Shown here one piece after another: positions 1-10,911 of a DNA stretch of 64,000 nt (position 1 is its first letter; each line of letters opens with the position of its first letter). Made by a program: the position numbers and the translations under genes. The notes beneath the pieces were generated by a model. The model did no database searches. It was not told the origin of the DNA and saw only the letters and a program-made list of their open reading frames with translations. The stretch is from [Phialemoniopsis] sp. UDSM-2020 (Eukaryota > Ascomycota > Sordariomycetes > Thyridiales > Thyridiaceae): NCBI GenBank assembly GCA_018873225.1, contig JAEILZ010000003.1, positions 1,426,001 through 1,490,000 on the forward strand. The letters are read 5' to 3'.

Positions 1-138
1 AAGCATCATCAAGTTCTTAGTACCCAGTGCTCTTACCATCTTGACCGAAGTTGACATTGTTTCGAAAACATATTTCGTTATCTAACTCCTTACGTACCGC
101 CACAGCCCCTTGATCGCGTCAATCCTTCCGCCGCTACC

Positions 139-769
139 TCAAGAGCTCGTCTCGGGCCCCAAAGCCCCATAGGGCTGCTCCCCTTCGAACCCGCCACCGC
201 TGCCAGGCTGCCTCGCGCCCCGGCCCCCACTGCCTTCTCCACCGATGAACCCCTGCTCCGCCATCCGGCCCGGGTCGTCCTTAGACCCGGGCTCCGCCTC
301 GATGCTCTTGCCGGGCCCGGACCCTTCGAACCCGCCCTCGTGCAGGTTCTTGCCGTGCGGGCCCTTGGTGTCGCGCGCGAGGAACTGCGCGTCGACGTAG
401 CCCGGCGCCGCGGCGCCCTGGCCCTCTGTGTCGTACGAAGTCTGGCTCTTCTGCTGGTGGTGCTGGCCGTGGCCGGCTGAGGGGTGGGAGGCGGTGCCGG
501 TTGAAGTTTGTTTGTTGGAGGTGGAGGTGGACTGCTTGCTGTTGTCAAAGGCCTGGGGCTCGGCGTCGCGGTTCTGGGCGAAGGCGCCGCCCTCGCGGAC
601 GGACTCTGCGGCGAGGGACTCGTTGGGTACGGTGCCGGCGCCTTCACGGGTGACGGGGGCGTCTTTGCCTAGGGTGACCTGGCAGAGAGTGTTAACATTG
701 ATGGGAATTGGCGGTATAAACGGACATGAAACATACCTTTTGGCCTTCACTTGTTCCGCATCCTGGCAT
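139..769 (-). CDS. Conserved Gly/Ser-rich fungal protein, two exons
   Basis: Function unknown. Exon 1 is 737-769 (11 codons, ATG at 767-769), then a 58-bp intron (679-736, GTATGT donor, CCAG acceptor), then exon 2 at 139-678, giving about 190 aa. The joined frame reads smoothly from a Cys/Gly-containing start into a Glu-, Gln- and Ser-rich stretch. The C-terminal half carries short Gly-rich motifs such as HEGGFEG, SKDDPGR and GGEGSGG. Motifs of the type EGGF..SKDDPGR are, to my recollection, found in small conserved ascomycete proteins of unknown role. There is no signal peptide or membrane segment, and the composition suggests an intrinsically disordered, hydrophilic protein. The short first exon is inferred from splice signals only. 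An opposite-strand frame over the same stretch is judged to be a shadow. Confidence 0.65.
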
Positions 770-1365
770 TATGACTTGTGCTTGACGAGGTATGGTAAGT
801 GTTGAGTGATGTTCCGTGATATCAGGACTTGTGTAGATGGGTTCAATTTGTCTTTGACGAAAAGCTTGAGAAATTCAAAACAGTGCACAAATTCGCAAAG
901 ATGTCGAATTGTACGCCTTCTAATTATACTATGTCCTTCGTCGTCATTCAGTGCCTCATATCAAAAGTCTCTTGCGTTTTGCTGCGTAGTTCTGACATCA
1001 TGGAAACCCAGTGATGTAATTATTGCCCACCCACGAGGACCCCTTTGTGCAGCTCCCACAAAAAGGGACCAAGCGGTACAGACAGAGGAACGAGGAGATC
1101 TAGAATGGAGGGGCATATTTCCAGGCACCAGTTCCCCGTGCAATTCTAGATACCTCGATATCCCCAAGACTTTCCGGACACAAAGGTCCGGGTGTGCCGC
1201 GCACGGGGCGGAGCACCTTTCAAGCAACGCCGAGACGGGGTGGGGCCGGGAACACTCCGATTGATATGAAATTGAAATTGTTATCCAAACCGTGTTCCTC
1301 TTAAGCGATTAACTTAGTAGATATCCTTCATGAGGGTATTTCCCCCCATTGTTGCTCCAGCAATG
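770..1365. other. Intergenic, no gene seen
   Basis: This is the upstream region of the Gly/Ser-rich gene and the downstream region of the orphan gene. Short open frames occur on both strands but have no recognisable domain or splice-supported structure. Confidence 0.5.
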
Positions 1366-2157
1366 TTAACTCCTTCTACTCTTTCGTGTTCCGGTTTGGT
1401 GAGATATCTTGGCCTGGCATGGCTGCCAACCGGTACTGCTCGCATCGCGTGCAACCTCCCGATCACTGCCTGGCTCTAATGTCTCATTATTGACGTGCAG
1501 CGTTCTCTCTTCGCCTTCTGCTGGCCTCTGCCTGCACAGTATCGCTTGCTCCTCTTCGTAGCCCAAGGTGGGAGGACGTATCTGGTCTTTTTTGGCGCCA
1601 GGGGTGTTCTCACCCTGAGGCTGTCTAAGTTTTAGAGCCAGGCCCAAGAAGTCGGGCTCAGGTTTGGCTGTGCAACTATTTGGGGGGCTCTCGTGCTTCC
1701 CTGTAGGATCTGCTCCAAGTCTGGGTCCTACATCCGTCCTTGCAGGACTCGAGAGAGGCGAGTCTGGCGGTAGCAAGATGTCCATTTCAACTGCGTCTAT
1801 GCTTTCATCAGGATAAGCAAGTGTATCTCCAAGGTGACTCCTTGAAGTGGGTCTCTCGGAGATAGTTTTTGGTCTCGCTGATTCCCTTGATGCCGGTCCT
1901 GATATGTTTGGAAGACGTGGTCTGGTAGGGAAATTATCTTGGGCTGTCTGAGAAGTCGTCTTTGAGTTGGGGGCACTTAAGAGAAACTTTGGTGTATTGG
2001 TATTAGCCACAAAGCTCCCATGGCCGTCAGGCGCGTCGTCAGGGGGGAAATCAGATGGGTCGTGCTGAGGCGCAGAAAGGTCTTTCAGAACTTCGAGCCA
2101 GACCTCTGTCGGCGTTGGCGCTGGTAATGTCGGCAATGCTAAAGGAGCAGAAGCCAT
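1366..2157 (-). CDS. Orphan disordered protein, hypothetical
   Basis: Function unknown. The frame is a single exon of 263 aa from a real ATG (2155-2157) to TAA (1366-1368). It is rich in Pro, Ser, Thr and charged residues and has no recognisable domain, signal peptide or transmembrane helix. The first 30 residues, which include the stretch EVWLEVLKDLSAP, are the only part that looks capable of folding. The frame may continue upstream through an unseen exon. It lies between the Gly/Ser-rich gene and a tandem repeat. Support rests on frame length and codon choice alone, so it could be lineage-specific or spurious. Confidence 0.4.
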   Translation of the reverse strand: MASAPLALPTLPAPTPTEVWLEVLKDLSAPQHDPSDFPPDDAPDGHGSFVANTNTPKFLLSAPNSKTTSQTAQDNFPTRPRLPNISGPASRESARPKTISERPTSRSHLGDTLAYPDESIDAVEMDILLPPDSPLSSPARTDVGPRLGADPTGKHESPPNSCTAKPEPDFLGLALKLRQPQGENTPGAKKDQIRPPTLGYEEEQAILCRQRPAEGEERTLHVNNETLEPGSDREVARDASSTGWQPCQAKISHQTGTRKSRRS

Positions 2158-3324
2158 CAGTCACGGTTTCATATCAGCACATGCTTCATTTCGGCCTCAA
2201 GTGTGTCGGAGCTAGCCACTTACAAAGCTGTGGAGGAGTTAGTCGATCCATGCTTGTGCCTCTGCGTTGCGGCAGACCATCTCCATTGCATACGGGCAGA
2301 CTGCCACCGTGCCCATCGTCACCAGAGACGACATTTCTCGGAAAGGAGGCTTCTCCTGGTTTGCATCTGTTGCTGAGTCTTAAGGATTCGCTGCTGAGTA
2401 TCAAGAATTCGCTGCTCATTCTCAGATTGTGTTTGTAAAGTCCGTTTTGGTACAAGACGTATCAGTGAGCTCTGCATCGGTGCTCTCCGCATCAGTGAGC
2501 TCTGCATCAAGGCTGCATATCTCACTCCTCGTACTGGGTACATAGCGAGCGAGTGAGTAGTAAGTGAGTAGCGAGTGAGTAGTAAGTGAGTAGCGAGTGA
2601 GTAGTAAGTGAGTAGCGAGTGAGTAAGCTAGGATATTGAAGTAAGCGAGTGAAAATTCTTGTCTTGCTGTAAAGGAGAGGATAATCGAGAATTTGATGTT
2701 GTTTGGGAAAAGAAAAAACATGAGAGAAAATGCGGGCGCGAGAGTCTTAAATGTCGTGTTGAGGCAATTGCTCTCTCCTTCCCCAAGGTTTGACTTTGAG
2801 AGTACCATGGTGAGGAAAGAGCCTCAGACTCGCATGGTCGGGAAGCAAGTGGACGCCGCATAGGACGCAAAATTCATTTGACCCCATTCAAGAGCGACGG
2901 AGGCTTCGAGGAAGGGAAAGGCGTTTGTACAGATTCCAATTAGCCCTTAGTTGTTGCGATGTTGATTTTACAGCGTGAGGTTGTCTGTGGCTGCGATTTG
3001 GACCTTGCGCAAATGGAATCCGTATGGTGGGGACCGTCCTCCAAATCCCTGTCACCAGTGCAACAACTTCAAGAAGACGAGGATTGTAGCTTTCATGCAT
3101 CATATTTAGCTTGATTTATATTTGCTTATAATTTGTGCTTTGCGGTAAAATCCATCGAAAACGCAGGGGCTAGCTCATCGAATTGCAATTCCCAAAAAAC
3201 AATGAACAGCATCAGATCAAACTCCGGGCGTCCCCCCGTGTAGAACAGTAATGTGCATGCTCTGTCTCTTGTTGTCTCGGCAAATCCGCCCCTTCTTGTC
3301 AGGCCCTTTCTCTTGAACGAGACT
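2158..3324. other. Intergenic with repeats, no gene seen
   Basis: This is the shared upstream/downstream region between the orphan protein and the RING protein. It holds the 22-bp tandem repeat and AT-richer DNA. No coding region is supported. Confidence 0.5.
2545..2626. repeat. 22-bp tandem repeat, about 3.5 copies
   Basis: The unit reads approximately gagtagtaagtgagtagcga plus gt and is repeated head to tail with almost no change. It is built from GAGT/TAAG sub-words, suggesting expansion from a shorter GTGAGTA-like motif. Just upstream (about 2460-2510) a second short direct repeat, atcagtgagctctgcatc, occurs twice. Confidence 0.85.
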
Positions 3325-5406
3325 CTATAATCCACGTCTACCACCAGTGCTCATGAGCGTAATCTTCTGCTTCTTCTTCTTCTTGCCACCACCGCCACCG
3401 TTGTTACCCCCCGCAATCGGCATGGGTGTAGCACTCTGCGTGCCGGCCTCAACAGCACCGCCGCTCGGAGCAGCCTCGGTCTCGACACCGAGGGCCGTCA
3501 TCTGCAGCGCGAGATCCGCGTCCCCGAGCGTATCCAAGACCTGATCGTCCTTTAGCCAGCCGTCGTCCACATCGCCCCTGGGCATCTGCTGCGCGACCAT
3601 GTTCGGTGACACCGGCACCATCGGCGTGCCCCACACCGTCTTGTGTGCTGACGAGGGGCTCGTCGACATTTCCGCCAGCTGCGAGAAACCGGGCCTCGGG
3701 TTCGGCGGTGTCGTTCCAGGCGCGCCCAGCGGCTGAAAGTCATTCAGGTCGACGACGGCGTCCGACTGTGGCATGGATACTTCGTTGCTGTACCGGAGGA
3801 TGACGCCATCGTCAAGAGCGCCAAAGTTGCGACGCGCTTCTCGGATGGCCGCCGCCTCGATGCGCTCGGCCTGCTGCCGCTCGCGCTCCTCCTGGACAGC
3901 CTTGTCGCGGTTGCGCTTGCGGCGACGCTCAATATCCTCGGCGAATGTCGCCAGAGTATCGGCGGGGACGATGTCTGTCCAGTCACACTCCAGGAAAGAA
4001 ATAAGGCAGCCGCGAGGTAGGTGACCCAGATACTTGGCCCGTTTGCGCATGGCGTCGTCGACAACATGGCCGGTGGAGATGTGCTCAACTCGGGGTAGTA
4101 AAGTTGAGGGGAATGACGAGAAAGAGCCGTACTTGGTCTTCAGAATACGGATGTCGAGCGGAGACAGATAGAGATGCGGAGGCGAAGTGTAAAAGTAGAA
4201 GTCCTGTTCGCCGTGTTCCGCCTCTTTGGAAGCACTGCCGCCAGCACCAGCCTTGGTCGTGTCATCAGCCAAGGCAAGCTCGATACCACCCATGCTCTCA
4301 ACCTTTTCCTTGGCCGTGTTGATAGCCCTCACTGCCTTCTGCGTCCACTCGCCGTCTTCGTGAAACATCAATTCGTCCTCTTTCTCCTGCTTGATCAAAT
4401 CCTCAATCTCCCGGTCGTACTGCTCAATCATATATGTCCCTGTACCACGCATGATTCTGGCGTAGTCGAGCACATTCGCTGCAAAATGCCACGGAATCTG
4501 ACTAGCAGAGTTCAAGACGTCCGCGCCTCCTTCCTTGGGTAACGCCAATGTAGACTTTGCATTCCGCAACATCAACCTCAGTACCACATCATCGCCAGGC
4601 CTGGGCAGGGGACTCTCCTGCCCAGCGTAGAACCGCACCGGTCGGACCTCGGAGATGTAGATGCTGTCCTCGCAGATGGGGCACTTTTTCCAGCGCGCCT
4701 TGCGCTCCGGCCCCTGGGCCTCATCGTCGGTTGAGTTCATAAATCTGATGAGGCAAGGCAGGCAGAAGATATGTCCGCACTTGGCCATGCGCGGTGCCAC
4801 CGGCTCGGAGAGACAGATGGGGCAGGAGCTGGCCTGTGACTCGGTCGAGGCGAGGATCTGCAAGACGTCGGCCCAGTCGAGGTGTTCATCCGCATCGAGG
4901 GCGTGCGTCGAGTAGTTGCCCGTGGGCGAGACGACAAAGCGGTAGTTGGCATGGACGTAGCGTGCCTTGTCCATGGCGTGATGGCCCGAGCCCTGTCCCC
5001 AGGTCGGATTCCGCCGATAGGACCGGTTGTGATGGCCGCTACCGCCTCCACCGCCATAGTAATGATGGTGATCTTGGTAGTGGCGTGGCGGCAGGGAATA
5101 GTTCATGAGGTGGGTGATGGAGGTCTGGCCGCGGCGGCTGGACGCGTTCCGGAGAGCCCTGATCTCGGCCATTGCATCATCCTCGTCCACCTGTCGGTGA
5201 CCGGGCTTCTTCTGGTTGCGGTGCTGCTTCCGTGAGGCCTGGCCTTTTCTCGGCGCCGAGTATGAAGGGGAGGAGCCGGCCTGTGAGGAGGGGCGGCGGC
5301 TAGATTCAAAGCTCGAGGTGGCTAGGGAAGCCGGGGGCGCTGGAGAATGAGACGCGGAGACGGGTGCTGACAGGGACTTGCCCAAGTTGGACGGTGCCGA
5401 GCTCAT
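3325..5406 (-). CDS. RING finger protein, Mag2/RNF10 family
   Basis: Probable E3 ubiquitin ligase. The single-exon frame encodes 693 aa. A C3HC4 RING spans about residues 195-245: CPIC, then CGHIFC, CLPC, and CPIC after an insert. It is followed by a conserved region containing the motif EVRPVRF. The N-terminus is Ser/Pro-rich with an RNA-binding-like basic patch (KGQASRKQHRNQKK) and a His/Gly-rich stretch near residues 110-130. The C-terminus ends in a Lys-rich tract. This layout, with an internal RING after a long basic N-terminus and a long helical charged region (REEDERRRKRNRDK type), matches the RNF10/Mag2 family. In that family, yeast Mag2 and human RNF10 act on ubiquitylation of stalled 40S ribosomes. 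The specific role is inferred by family; the RING is directly seen. Confidence 0.85.
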   Translation of the reverse strand: MSSAPSNLGKSLSAPVSASHSPAPPASLATSSFESSRRPSSQAGSSPSYSAPRKGQASRKQHRNQKKPGHRQVDEDDAMAEIRALRNASSRRGQTSITHLMNYSLPPRHYQDHHHYYGGGGGSGHHNRSYRRNPTWGQGSGHHAMDKARYVHANYRFVVSPTGNYSTHALDADEHLDWADVLQILASTESQASSCPICLSEPVAPRMAKCGHIFCLPCLIRFMNSTDDEAQGPERKARWKKCPICEDSIYISEVRPVRFYAGQESPLPRPGDDVVLRLMLRNAKSTLALPKEGGADVLNSASQIPWHFAANVLDYARIMRGTGTYMIEQYDREIEDLIKQEKEDELMFHEDGEWTQKAVRAINTAKEKVESMGGIELALADDTTKAGAGGSASKEAEHGEQDFYFYTSPPHLYLSPLDIRILKTKYGSFSSFPSTLLPRVEHISTGHVVDDAMRKRAKYLGHLPRGCLISFLECDWTDIVPADTLATFAEDIERRRKRNRDKAVQEERERQQAERIEAAAIREARRNFGALDDGVILRYSNEVSMPQSDAVVDLNDFQPLGAPGTTPPNPRPGFSQLAEMSTSPSSAHKTVWGTPMVPVSPNMVAQQMPRGDVDDGWLKDDQVLDTLGDADLALQMTALGVETEAAPSGGAVEAGTQSATPMPIAGGNNGGGGGKKKKKQKITLMSTGGRRGL

Positions 5407-6862
5407 GTTTCAGTCGAATGCTCGATGGGAAGGACGACGCGAGGATTGCCGTCACATGAAGCTCGCCCGAGCTGGTGTTCGGATAGTCGATGGGTTCGAA
5501 GGGAAGGCTTGGGCGTGGACTTTGAGAGCAAGCGTAGATGCCAAAGGAGACTAAGCTTAGTCTCCTGTCGTCATGGCCCGAGGGTGGATGAGATGATTGT
5601 CCAGGAACCCTCGCACAGAAGTGATCCAGGTCATAGACATACCCTCTGCAAGGGCACTGGAACGTCAACAAGAAACAAGAAAATAGATATGTAGATGGTC
5701 TGATTGTCAAATCGGGGTCCGGATAGAAAGGACCCCAGGAGGGAGACGAGGTGGAGGGATGTCAAATCAACCCGGCCAGAGAGCAGAGTCACGGCGGGCG
5801 CGGGGCAAAAATACAATCGGCGTGACGAATTTAGGAGGGAAGACGGAACTACGAATAGGGAGCATCACGTGGGGCTGCCCGCTACTACCGATTCGCGACC
5901 CATGCTTCCTCCTCTCAATGCTGTCAATGCTCTCCCTCTCACCATCATCAATGCCGATAGAGTCTGTTTCATATCTGATGAATGGACGCCATTGTAATCC
6001 GTAGCCCCTGCATGACATGGCCTTGCTTGATTGTTGCTATTGTTGTGACTGACCATTGTTTCTCTCTTCCTCAAAGCTGAAGTGTAAGATAACTAGCTGT
6101 GCATGTATCTCGCTATGTCATCGAGTACCTCTATGGCCCGGAAGTAGACCCACTAGACGCGCGCTGGGAGCTTCGAGTCTCTCTTATCAGCCATTCATAT
6201 CATCGAGTGCATGCACTAACTACCCTCTATGGATATGATGGTACTGGCTGGTATCAGTAAGTTTGCAAACATCGACAGATGCCTCTCACAGTCTCTTGCC
6301 ACATGCTGGCAATAGTTCTTTGACATGAGACAGCATCTCCATAGTCTATTCTCCTATCCTATTTCCTTCCCTAACCTCCACCGATATTAATCTGAGACCG
6401 CCACCCTTTCCTCCCTGGTCGTTTTTCCCTTTAGAATTGAGCATGCAAACACAACCAACCACAAAGAGGCAATAAACAGCAACAAACAGTCGGGCAACTA
6501 TGTACTAATGGGTGCGCTCTCCACGCCACTCACACATCCTCAACAATGCTAGACGCGAAGAAGAGCAGGCGGCCCAGGACAGAGGCAAGCACAGGTATAG
6601 CGGTGATTATCGTACATGTAACGATGCGCGGAGGAAGATGTGGGAATGTCTGCGTATACAATGCCCTTCCCTCTTCTCAGCCTTGACTGAAACGAGGGAA
6701 TCTCAAGCATGACAGCCGCACACATCGACCTGGGGAATCATGACCAAATGGACCAACTTCTGCAAAAAGCCACAAAAAAAGACCAAGCAATAACCTGAAG
6801 CCAGAGATTATAGGCGCGAGGGCGGAGGTTGCCGTAGCCGAGACGTCAATAATAGCCATGAT
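5407..6862. other. Intergenic, no gene seen
   Basis: This is the upstream region of the RING gene and the downstream region of the CBM48 gene. A CACGTGGGG word lies at about 5866-5875. Small frames on both strands lack any recognisable domain. Confidence 0.5.
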
Positions 6863-9416
6863 TTAGGCCTTGTCCTTGCTGGAGGTCTTGGACTTCAGCT
6901 TGTTGAAGAAGGAGCTGAGACGGTTCTTCTTCTTCTTCTCCGCAGTGGTGGCGGGGCTCTCGGGTGTCTTCTTAGCAGCACTGGGCGAGCTGGCTGCACC
7001 AGCGGCATCAGCAGCAGGAACAGTGGTGGCAGCCTTGGACGGCGTGGCCGCGTCCTTGATAGCCTCCGGCGTGGCCTCGCTGGTGGTGCCAGTGGCGGCA
7101 GAAGTGGCCGGTGCGGCAGCGGCGGCGGGGGCAGCCTTGTCGCCAGCCTTCTCCTCACTCTCACCGGCCGCAGGCTTAACCTCCTTGACCTCCTTCAGCA
7201 GCTCAGCCTCAACAGCCTTCTTCTCCTCGACGGCGGCTGTGTTGGCAGCTGCCTCGGGGTTCTTGCCAGCCTCCTGGATCGACTCCTTGACCTCGGCGGG
7301 CACCTCGGGAGAGACCTCTTGGCGAGTGTCCTCCTTGGCAGCGTTGTTAATCGTCTCCTGGACCGAGACGGGCAGAGACTCCTTGACGGGGTCCGGGAGC
7401 TGGGTAGCAGCCTCGGTGGCCGTGGCAGTGGCGGCGCTGGCCTGCTCTACAACCTTGTCCTTGGTGACGGCTGCAGTGGCGAGGGCTGCAGCGCCGAGGC
7501 CAGCTGCGGCGGCGGTGACGCTCTCGACCAGGGTCTTGTCATTCTCGGACTTCTCGGTGCCCTTGCCGGCGGTTCCCTCGGAGGTGGAGGGAGCCTCGCT
7601 GACCTTGTTCAGCAGCTCCTGCTCAACCTGCTCCTTCTCCTTGACCTCCTCCGACAGGCCGCTCGCCTCGGGATCGACACCGGCCTTCTCCTGGCTTTCC
7701 TTCACAACCTCGGGAACGTTGGGCTCCTCAAGAGGTACATCGGCGGCAAGAGCAGCAGTGGTGGAGCCAGGAGCAACAGTGCTAATGGTAGCATCCTTGG
7801 CCCCGTTGATGGGCAGGCTAGATTCGGGGATCATGTTGCTGGTAACGGGAGGGAGATCGGTCGTCACACCAGGAAGAGCGTCGGCCTTCTCGTACGACGC
7901 CTTGTCCAGCTTGACGTGAGAGTTGACGTCGGCAGCGTTGAACTCAGGAACCTTCTCGCCGGGGGCCAGCGTGATGGGGTTGCCGCCGCCTTCGCTAGCA
8001 GGAATGGGGTTGATGAGCTTGGACTCCTTGTCAAGCTCGTTCGCGGGAGTCTCGGGGAAACCACCAGGAATGTCTGAGGGGGTCTCGACCGGCTTCGTCT
8101 CGTTCTTCTCGAGAGGAGCGTCCTTGGCGAGCGCGGCAGTGGTGGACTCGGGCGAAACGGTGCTCAAGATGGCGGCGGTGGCGGGGGCAGCCTTGATGAC
8201 GTCCTCGGGGGTTAGGACGTTGTTGTCAATACCACTGGCGTCCTTCTCTTGGGAGGCAGTAGTGTCGGTGGTCCAGTTGCCGTCAACCACGAACTGAATG
8301 GAAGTAATGGAGTGTTAGCTCAGTTATCGCCAGAAATTCTGTGAAAAGTTTTGCGCCGACTTGCGAGAAAATGCAGTAGATGAGAGGGTAACGAGCGGCG
8401 TTGGAGGACAAGGGCCGTTTTGAAGCTTTCGAGAGGGAGTCAGGGGATGCCTTCCTCTTTCAACAAACGCCACAAGATCGAGCGATTGCAGCAGGTCCGA
8501 CTCTGGAGCGGCCTCATTGGCACGCGAGCGGGCTTGCTCATCGCTCGCTCTTCTCGCTTAGGAAGGCTAAAGGGCCGGGGTGTTGAGTTGCGTCATCGCA
8601 GTAACGAGATCTTCCCCCAATTGACAGGGGACAGGCGAGGGGAAATGACGGTCAGAGCTCAGATGACCCAGCGATCATTGTCTGAACCGTGCTGAAGATT
8701 GACAAGCGCGTGCTAAAACCCCATCTTGCGGCTTGGGGGCCTTGGCTCGAGACCAGCCTTGTCCTGCTAGGGGTTGGTGGGAAGAGATTGGCCGAGAAAA
8801 AGGTACCAGGGGTTTTGCAATGCGCAACCATGGATGATGGGTGGTGGATAGTGGAGGTGGAGGTGAGGTGTGCAGATGCAGATATGCGAACAAGCGCCCT
8901 CAAGCTCCGGGGCCACACCGCGTGTTTCGCACCGCAAAGCAACAAACGAGATACGGGGTCCGAAATGGCAAGGAAAGCATGCTACGAACCTTGTAGAAGA
9001 TCTTGTCTGAAAAGTCGGGAAGAGTGACGGTCTTCTCGAAGTGGGAGCCCTTCTTCTCGAGCTTCTCGGTCTTGGCCCAGTTGTCAAACGTGCCAGTAAC
9101 GTAGACCTCTTCGGCGGCGTGGGGCCTGTGGGAAAAGGGGGATCATCCCCGCGAGTTAGCATATCTGAGCTCAATCGTAGCGATGGTGGTTTCTTGTGGC
9201 CACGATGTATTGTGCGAAACACCGCTTGGACGCAGTCCGCGATGACCGTGGTGCGCGATGGAGCAGAAGTCGGACGCAGCCAGTTCCATCCGGAGCCATT
9301 GAGTGCGATGACTGGCTGCCTCTTTTGCTGGAGCTACGGCAGGCAGCGGCCGACTCGGATGCGAGTGGAGGGCAGAATTGGAGAGAAACGTACCACTTGA
9401 AAGTATAGGTAGCCAT
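6863..9416 (-). CDS. CBM48 (AMPK glycogen-binding-like) protein, Mdg1/Crp1 type
   Basis: Three exons: 9394-9416 (ATG at 9414-9416), 8990-9125 and 6863-8293, giving about 529 aa; all phases match. Residues 1-60 form a compact CBM48/AMPK1_CBM-like fold: MATYTFKW, then VYVTGTFDNWAK, then KIFYKFVVDGNW. The conserved Trp residues and the VDGxW strand of the family are visible. The rest is low-complexity, rich in Ala, Glu, Lys, Pro and Thr, with repeated units such as PESTTAALAKDAPLE and PGSTTAALAADVPLE. The C-terminus is basic (NRLSSFFNKLKSK). The architecture, one N-terminal CBM48 plus a disordered tail, resembles yeast Mdg1/Crp1, so a regulatory role is more likely than catalysis. Oddities are the introns of 268 bp and 696 bp, far longer than others here. 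The second donor, GTTCGT, is non-optimal. Confidence 0.8.
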
Positions 9417-10911
9417 GGTCGGTGTTGGATTAAGGTCGGGTATCGTGAGCAAGCGTTCCGGGGGTATCAAATAGCGATGCGAAAACGAGGTTGATAAAAA
9501 CTATTCAGGATTTACTTGCGCAAGCGCAAAGAAGGTCAGCAAAAAATTGGACTGTCGGTATGACCTCAGAGGGCTGGATTTTGCTGGAGCTTGAACGAGG
9601 TGTGGTGGGGTTCGAAAATCCGCCGCCCGGCTTTCCGTTGAGAGACACTTGACCAGCTGCAGGCCAGACCTTCTTTACACGCCAGGTACCTGTGGTCTCC
9701 GCCTCCACAGTCTCTCTCTCTCTCTTTCAGGCAACAAGCTTGCGAACACGAGCCCACTAGAGAACAGTACAGGGCCGAATGGGGGAAGATGGAACAAGAA
9801 GTATTACCCACCTTTTTCTTCCTTTTGAGTTTAGGGTCGACAGCAAGACGGGAACAATGTTGTTTGTTTTGAGTGAATGAGAAGATGAGAAGATGAGAAG
9901 ATGACAGACAATCGGGCCAACCAGAAAGACAGTCAGTCATGTACGGAGTAGTGATCTCTGGGTTGCATGTGCTTGGATGAATGAGCCAACTTGCAGGCGA
10001 GATTGTACCTTCAAATGCGAGAGGCTGGGGGGTTTCAATCTCCAGCCTAGGCACGTCTCCATCCCATGTTCAGCAGCAGGATTAGCGGGTCCACGCTGAG
10101 CCAGCGCTAAAGTTAATTTCATTATTGCTCGGAGAGCCGCTAGAATCAGCGAGATGGGCCCAAAAAGGACAACTCCACCGGTTTCTACAGCCTTCGCTTC
10201 TGCTTCTGGCTGGCTCGTATCCATCCACGGCGGCCGCGCGTGTGATCGGTCGTTGCATGTGCCATGTTGTGTCGTCAAAATACGTACGTTTCTGGTATTG
10301 GAACCCAGAGTATCCGCCCAGCCGCACGTCACCTGTCATATCGGTATGCTTCGCCATGAACCTTGCTGAGACACGCGTGACTCAGGCGCTTGTTTTGAGA
10401 CACAGGAGCTGCGCCCTCCCGCCTGTTCTCGAAGCTATTGACAAGCTTCCCCAGATATCCGGCCCGTTCATTGCTCAATGGCTTCTGGGTTGTATGCATG
10501 CCCCTGTTCATAAGAGCAACCCCTGGCCAGCCTATCAGCGCTACAACCATGCAGCCTCAGCTTCTAGATAGCGTCCTTTCTCAAACAATCTAGATTCAGG
10601 CCTTGTGAGAAGCGATACCGAAGTATAATTGCTTCTTTTGCAGTGCGAGACGACGCGCCAAAACGTGCCGGATCGACTAACTAGCGCCAGGGGCCCATGC
10701 AGATGACCAGAAGCCTCAAGTGCCAAGTGGACACCATCTCCAATCTCAGAATTGCTGAACAACAACAGATTACTTGATACTGATAGACAGAGCTCTGTTA
10801 ATGAACCAATTACCCGGGACTATCTCACTACCCAAACGTGAATGGACTCTTCAGTCGTCTGTACATCAACCTTGCTTCACACACCTGCTTGTTGACCTTG
10901 ATGGGATATTC
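9417..10911. other. Intergenic, no gene seen
   Basis: Upstream region of the CBM48 gene and downstream region of the unknown 518-aa gene. It contains a short GAGAAGAT tandem repeat (about 9878-9905) and a TACGGAGTA word (9942-9950). The overlapping open frames on both strands have no domain and no codon pattern that I trust. Confidence 0.5.

Noticed and set aside
6870..7919. 349-aa open frame on the + strand opposite the CBM48 gene tail
   Set aside because: It is the complement of an Ala/Glu/Lys-rich low-complexity region and is Ser/Ala/Leu-rich as expected for a shadow.
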